Source: Rhodeus uyekii
Taxonomy: Eukaryota; Chordata; Actinopteri; Cypriniformes; Acheilognathidae
Assembly: GCA_037043235.1 (NCBI GenBank)
Contig: JAWRVZ010000025.1
Coordinates: forward strand, 3,671,001 to 3,735,000
Reading direction: 5' to 3'
Length of the DNA stretch: 64,000 bases
Shown here: positions 60,700 through 64,000 of the stretch, piece by piece
How the letters are laid out: every line of letters begins with the position of its first letter
Numbering within the stretch: position 1 is the stretch's first letter
Notes under the pieces: model-generated
What the model was told of the DNA's origin: nothing
The model's input: the letters and a program-made list of their open reading frames with translations, nothing else
Database searches by the model: none
Translations under genes and position numbers: made by a program

Positions 60700-62550
60700 A
60701 CAAATCGTTTTGGTATTTATCTTGGGCTCTGGGTACCGTTTCACGTCGTTATATATATTTTTTTTCTTTGGGCATTGGAGTGAAATTCCATTTGGTTTGA
60801 TGATAAATCACTCATCTGTCTCAACAAAAATCCATAAGAATGTCTGATTTTCTGAAGTACAGAAGATTATTCTTATTCTAATTCAACCTGCCTTCATAAA
60901 TTATTTATTTGATGATGTTAATAGCATGTGAATTCTATAAATGTAGGATAGATGTGCTGAACTTTTTTTTTTTTTCCAATTTCATATTTTATCTTATTTT
61001 AAGTAGTGGTGTTTGTGAAGCCATGCTGTTGCTCATCAACAAGAAGTAATAGATTTTAGTATGTAAATCATTTGCTACAGACAATGAAACCTCTCAAATC
61101 ATGTTTTTTATTTATTTATTGAAAAGCAGTGTGCTATGGTAAATGATCAAGCTTTTTTCATGACTAACAATAAACAATCCCAGCCTTAAGTGCCAAAACT
61201 TCAGGTCTCGGCTCTTCACTTGCAGTAAGCACCAATCCACAAAACTCTAAACTAGCAGTGGAATAAGAGAAAACCCAAGGTCTCGACCTGTTAAACTTTT
61301 AAGCGCTCTTTAGCACTGCGTTTATAGACTGGCATCATGCGTGAAATGCTATTTGAATACATCCGTCTAGCAGTGCTATATGCAAAATAAAAATGTATGT
61401 GGATGGTCCCTAATGTCTGCTTAGTAATGTACTGAAATTCACTCGGATGTTTATAGGGAACCTAATAATAATATTCCCAGAACATTCTGCGAACCAAAAA
61501 CTGTTGGCTGGGCTGACAACCATTCATAACATCCTGGCATTGCTATTATAAAGACTCGTTCACAGCAAGAACTTTGACTATATTATCGTTAACAGAATGA
61601 TGATAGTTGTGTTTATTGTAAACGCGCACTACAATTACCTCGTCTGCCACTTTAAATGTGTGAGCTGGTCAGCTCTAGATAGATTCTGGTTGGATGTAAA
61701 AAAAAAAGTCATTCCAACCACATTTCTGATACAGACCTAGTTATGGTGTGGATTGCAATATTTTGATGTAAGAATGATTATTTAAACTATGCTTGTTACA
61801 GTTCTTGGTGAACGCCTCTTAAATTTCTTTTTAGCGTACCTCTGTATTTTTCCAGACTACATTATTCTATATATTAAGGCCTTTGACTTTTTTCTCACTT
61901 CTTCTGTTGTTTTGCCTGTGGGATTCAAATCACAAGTTGCTTGTTATTAGCTTATTTATTTTACAATAAGAAAAATATGCTCCGTCTAAGAAAAAAACAC
62001 CAGAAGAATTCCAGCCTGTGGATTTCAAATATTTTTTTTATTTCCACACTGTACAGTATTTGTGCTTTTGGTTGTGAAACTGCATTCTTTATAATCTCTG
62101 AAGGGATTCAACTCAGAGCCTCATCTTTTCAGAGGAAGTGGCAGATGGGAAGGGTTCAAGTTTGTGGTCAGAAATATTTGTTTTGGTCGTATGAAACACA
62201 CTTCACTCGCAGCACAGCTCATTACATACAAACAGCAATAAACTCAAAAGTTATTTTCTAAGTCACATTAAACGCATCAACAAACGTCCTACATTATGTG
62301 TGACTGCAAAAGTAATTAAGGGAAAATATACAAAAAGGAAAACAGCTGGAAATTTTAATATTGTATTGACAAGTGAAAATGGTTGAAGTTTACTGATATA
62401 AGTCATAATAGTCTTGCGCACAGCACAATGTTTTTCATTTTATGCCTGTTCATATGGACATATTACTGCACTTCATTCATTAAAATAGCTGAATGAGCTT
62501 TTCCAGTTTTAAATAGTGGTTTGAACACTTAAATAGTTCTCAAAAACAGT
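60700..62550. other. Intergenic stretch between cep135 and the chst14-like gene
   Basis: AT-rich, with no coding sequence supported. The 106-codon + strand frame at 61941-62261 has no recognisable motif and no splice context. A short dispersed-repeat motif (CCCAGAACATTCTGCGAACC, then GTTGGCTGGGCTG) occurs at 61470-61520. Confidence 0.5.
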
Positions 62551-62556
62551 TTTATT
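62551..62556 (-). terminator. Likely polyadenylation signal of chst14-like gene
   Basis: TTTATT on + (AATAAA on -) lies about 100 bases past the stop codon of the sulfotransferase exon. Confidence 0.5.
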
Positions 62557-62651
62557 CAAATATATTTTCAATTCTGTACAGGTTCAAAAAAATAAGTATT
62601 GAAATATTAACATACTGAAAGATTATAAACAGTCTAATAAAGTATAACAGC

Positions 62652-63479
62652 TTAATGCCTGCAGTATTCAGTGGTTGTGTTGGGTAAAGGATAGCCGAAC
62701 AGAGAAAAGTCCAAAATATACTTGGGTAGAAGGTCTTTGAGAAACTTCTGTGGGACAGTGCAAAGGTAATAATGTAGCGTTTCCTTGGTAATGGGTTTGT
62801 ACCACGTCTGTCGCTCTGGGAAACGTATGTGTTGCGGCGCTCCGACGCGATCCAGAACGTAAGCCGCGTCGCTCTCCAGCCGTTCATACGAGCCAATGAA
62901 GTCATATTCTATGGCGCAGGGTTGGCATAGGTTGTAGATGGGCATCCAGTGTTCGTTCATCCGCTCTGGGTCTTCGTCAAGTAAATAACGCACAAACTCT
63001 GTAAACGTCACGTCATTTCCTGCTATTTTTTTATCCTTTGCGTAGCCTTTTCTATAGCGCCGTATAATCTCTGCACCGTATTTACGCTGATACGCTTCAA
63101 TTTCGCCAAACTTGTTGCGATAGGCAGAAAGCAAGCGGGCCATCGGCTCCCGCACAAACATGAATTTAAAATAATGCCGTAGTCGATGACGGATCTCTTC
63201 TGGCGTAAAGTCAGCCAGGAAGAGCAAATCAGCCCGGTGGTTCATCTTCACTTTGACGTCCACATTGGCTAGAGCGCCACTCAGTACTTTCAGCACTCGT
63301 TTCCAGTTGGAACAGGCCACTTTGGGCACGTAGCAGTACAGGAAGCGATGCTCGTCGTTCACCAGTATGTGCTGGAGCAGAGTCTTCCTCTGCAGCGGAC
63401 TGAGAGACCACACGCTGTGAGCTGTATTCTTCTGACCACACATTGACCTTATGGTGCGATTACGGATCTCCTGTACAAT
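62652..63479 (-). CDS. chst14: Dermatan 4-O-sulfotransferase (CHST14/D4ST1-like), last exon
   Basis: Golgi type II membrane enzyme family that moves sulfate from PAPS to O-4 of GalNAc in dermatan sulfate. The exon encodes 275 residues plus stop, corresponding to about the last 275 of 376 in human CHST14. The 5'-phosphosulfate-binding motif is seen in YVPKVACSNWKRVLKVL. The 3'-phosphate-binding motif is in FVREPMARLLSAYRNKF. Family blocks DPERMNEHWMP, LCQPCAIEYDFIGSYERLE and the C-terminal KYILDFSLFGYPLPN fit CHST14 better than CHST11-13. The acceptor (CCTTTTCCCCCAG before 63479) is strong, and the frame hits a stop about 20 bases further upstream, so this is a 3' exon. The membrane anchor must be encoded beyond the right edge. 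A lineage-specific paralogue rather than the strict orthologue cannot be ruled out. Confidence 0.88.
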   Translation of the reverse strand: MVQEIRNRTIRSMCGQKNTAHSVWSLSPLQRKTLLQHILVNDEHRFLYCYVPKVACSNWKRVLKVLSGALANVDVKVKMNHRADLLFLADFTPEEIRHRLRHYFKFMFVREPMARLLSAYRNKFGEIEAYQRKYGAEIIRRYRKGYAKDKKIAGNDVTFTEFVRYLLDEDPERMNEHWMPIYNLCQPCAIEYDFIGSYERLESDAAYVLDRVGAPQHIRFPERQTWYKPITKETLHYYLCTVPQKFLKDLLPKYILDFSLFGYPLPNTTTEYCRH

Positions 63480-64000
63480 CTGGGGGAAAAGGCATATGTA
63501 AATTTAGCACAAAATAAAAACATAACTCACATTAAATTATATCACAGATCCATAAAACGGGATAAAACCAAATAAATACCTAGATAAACAAATAAATTAC
63601 CATATTTTCATGCATATAACCTGCGGGTTATACCAGATTTTACAAATCCCGCAGGGGGGGGGGGTTATTTAAGGGTGCTGGCTATATCACAATTTCAATA
63701 TATTAGTTATGTCCCTAAGGACGTAAGGTTTTTTTGCAGTATTCTTTCTGTTTTTCTTTTTTGTGAGGGTTGTTGTCTCTGGCGCTTGTACGATCACTCT
63801 GACAGCTGGCACTGATAGGCTGTCTGACCTGTCAATCATGCAAGACGATGTGATTGGCTGTGCTGCCATGAGGGCGGGCTCTTCTCATCTCTGTAGAATC
63901 ACTTCTTGAGGGACGAGTAGCTGCACAGCAGGAGAGACTGCTTTTACTTTTTGTTCTGATTCTGACTTGTGTTTGTTTTCTTATTGTTTGAATTTCGCAC
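63480..64000 (-). other. Intron of the chst14-like gene (to window edge)
   Basis: No coding sequence recognised. It contains a poly-G tract (about 63653-63664) inside what looks like a degraded MITE (ACCATATTTTCATGCATATA, CCTGCGGGTTATACCAG). The 60-codon - strand frame at 63687-63869 is not supported. Confidence 0.5.

Noticed and set aside
61941..62261. 106-codon + strand frame between cep135 and chst14-like gene
   Set aside because: No motif, no splice context, typical random AT-rich frame.
62552..62905. 117-codon - strand frame overlapping chst14-like exon
   Set aside because: Out-of-frame shadow; the overlapping frame has the sulfotransferase motifs.

Overview
Vertebrate nuclear DNA, almost certainly from a teleost and probably a cyprinid-type fish. 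The genes are split into many short exons with GT-AG or GC-AG introns. The non-coding DNA is AT-rich and full of fish-type repeats: Tc1-like transposons with long inverted repeats, foldback MITEs, and a tRNA-derived SINE with the common teleost 3' tail. There is no operon structure, CRISPR array, rRNA gene or functional tRNA gene. Genes were identified by reading translated exons against remembered vertebrate proteins; no database search was run. | Layout, left to right. (1) 92-5005, + strand: ppat (amidophosphoribosyltransferase, first step of purine synthesis). The 5' exon or exons lie off the left edge. (2) 5759-10559, - strand: a ten-exon gene that I read as the fish HJURP, the CENP-A histone chaperone. 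It converges on ppat. (3) 11142-19005, + strand: aasdh (beta-alanine-activating enzyme; adenylation + carrier + beta-propeller). It is head-to-head with hjurp across about 580 bp. (4) 20947-31883, - strand: cracd (KIAA1211, regulator of actin capping protein), with possible non-coding 5' sequence further right. (5) 31.9-47.4 kb: no convincing coding sequence, but a Tc1 element, several MITEs, a minisatellite and two candidate promoter-like patches. (6) 48051-60178, + strand: cep135 (centriole coiled-coil protein) in about 25 coding exons, with its promoter near 47.45 kb. (7) 62652-63479, - strand: the last exon of a CHST14-type dermatan 4-O-sulfotransferase, converging on cep135. | The order ppat-aasdh-cracd-cep135 is also found in human 4q12, so the block looks anciently linked. 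HJURP (human 2q37) and CHST14 (human 15q) are not in that human block, so those neighbours are different in this fish. Functionally this is a set of linked housekeeping and cell-biology genes rather than one pathway. hjurp (centromere) and cep135 (centriole) are both cell-division genes, and the hjurp promoter carries a CCAAT plus CHR arrangement typical of late cell-cycle genes. | The points most worth a second look are the diverged but complete HJURP gene and its shared promoter, three GC-AG introns clustered in ppat and aasdh, a capping-protein-interaction-like motif and N-terminal extension in cracd, and the two possible C-termini of cep135.
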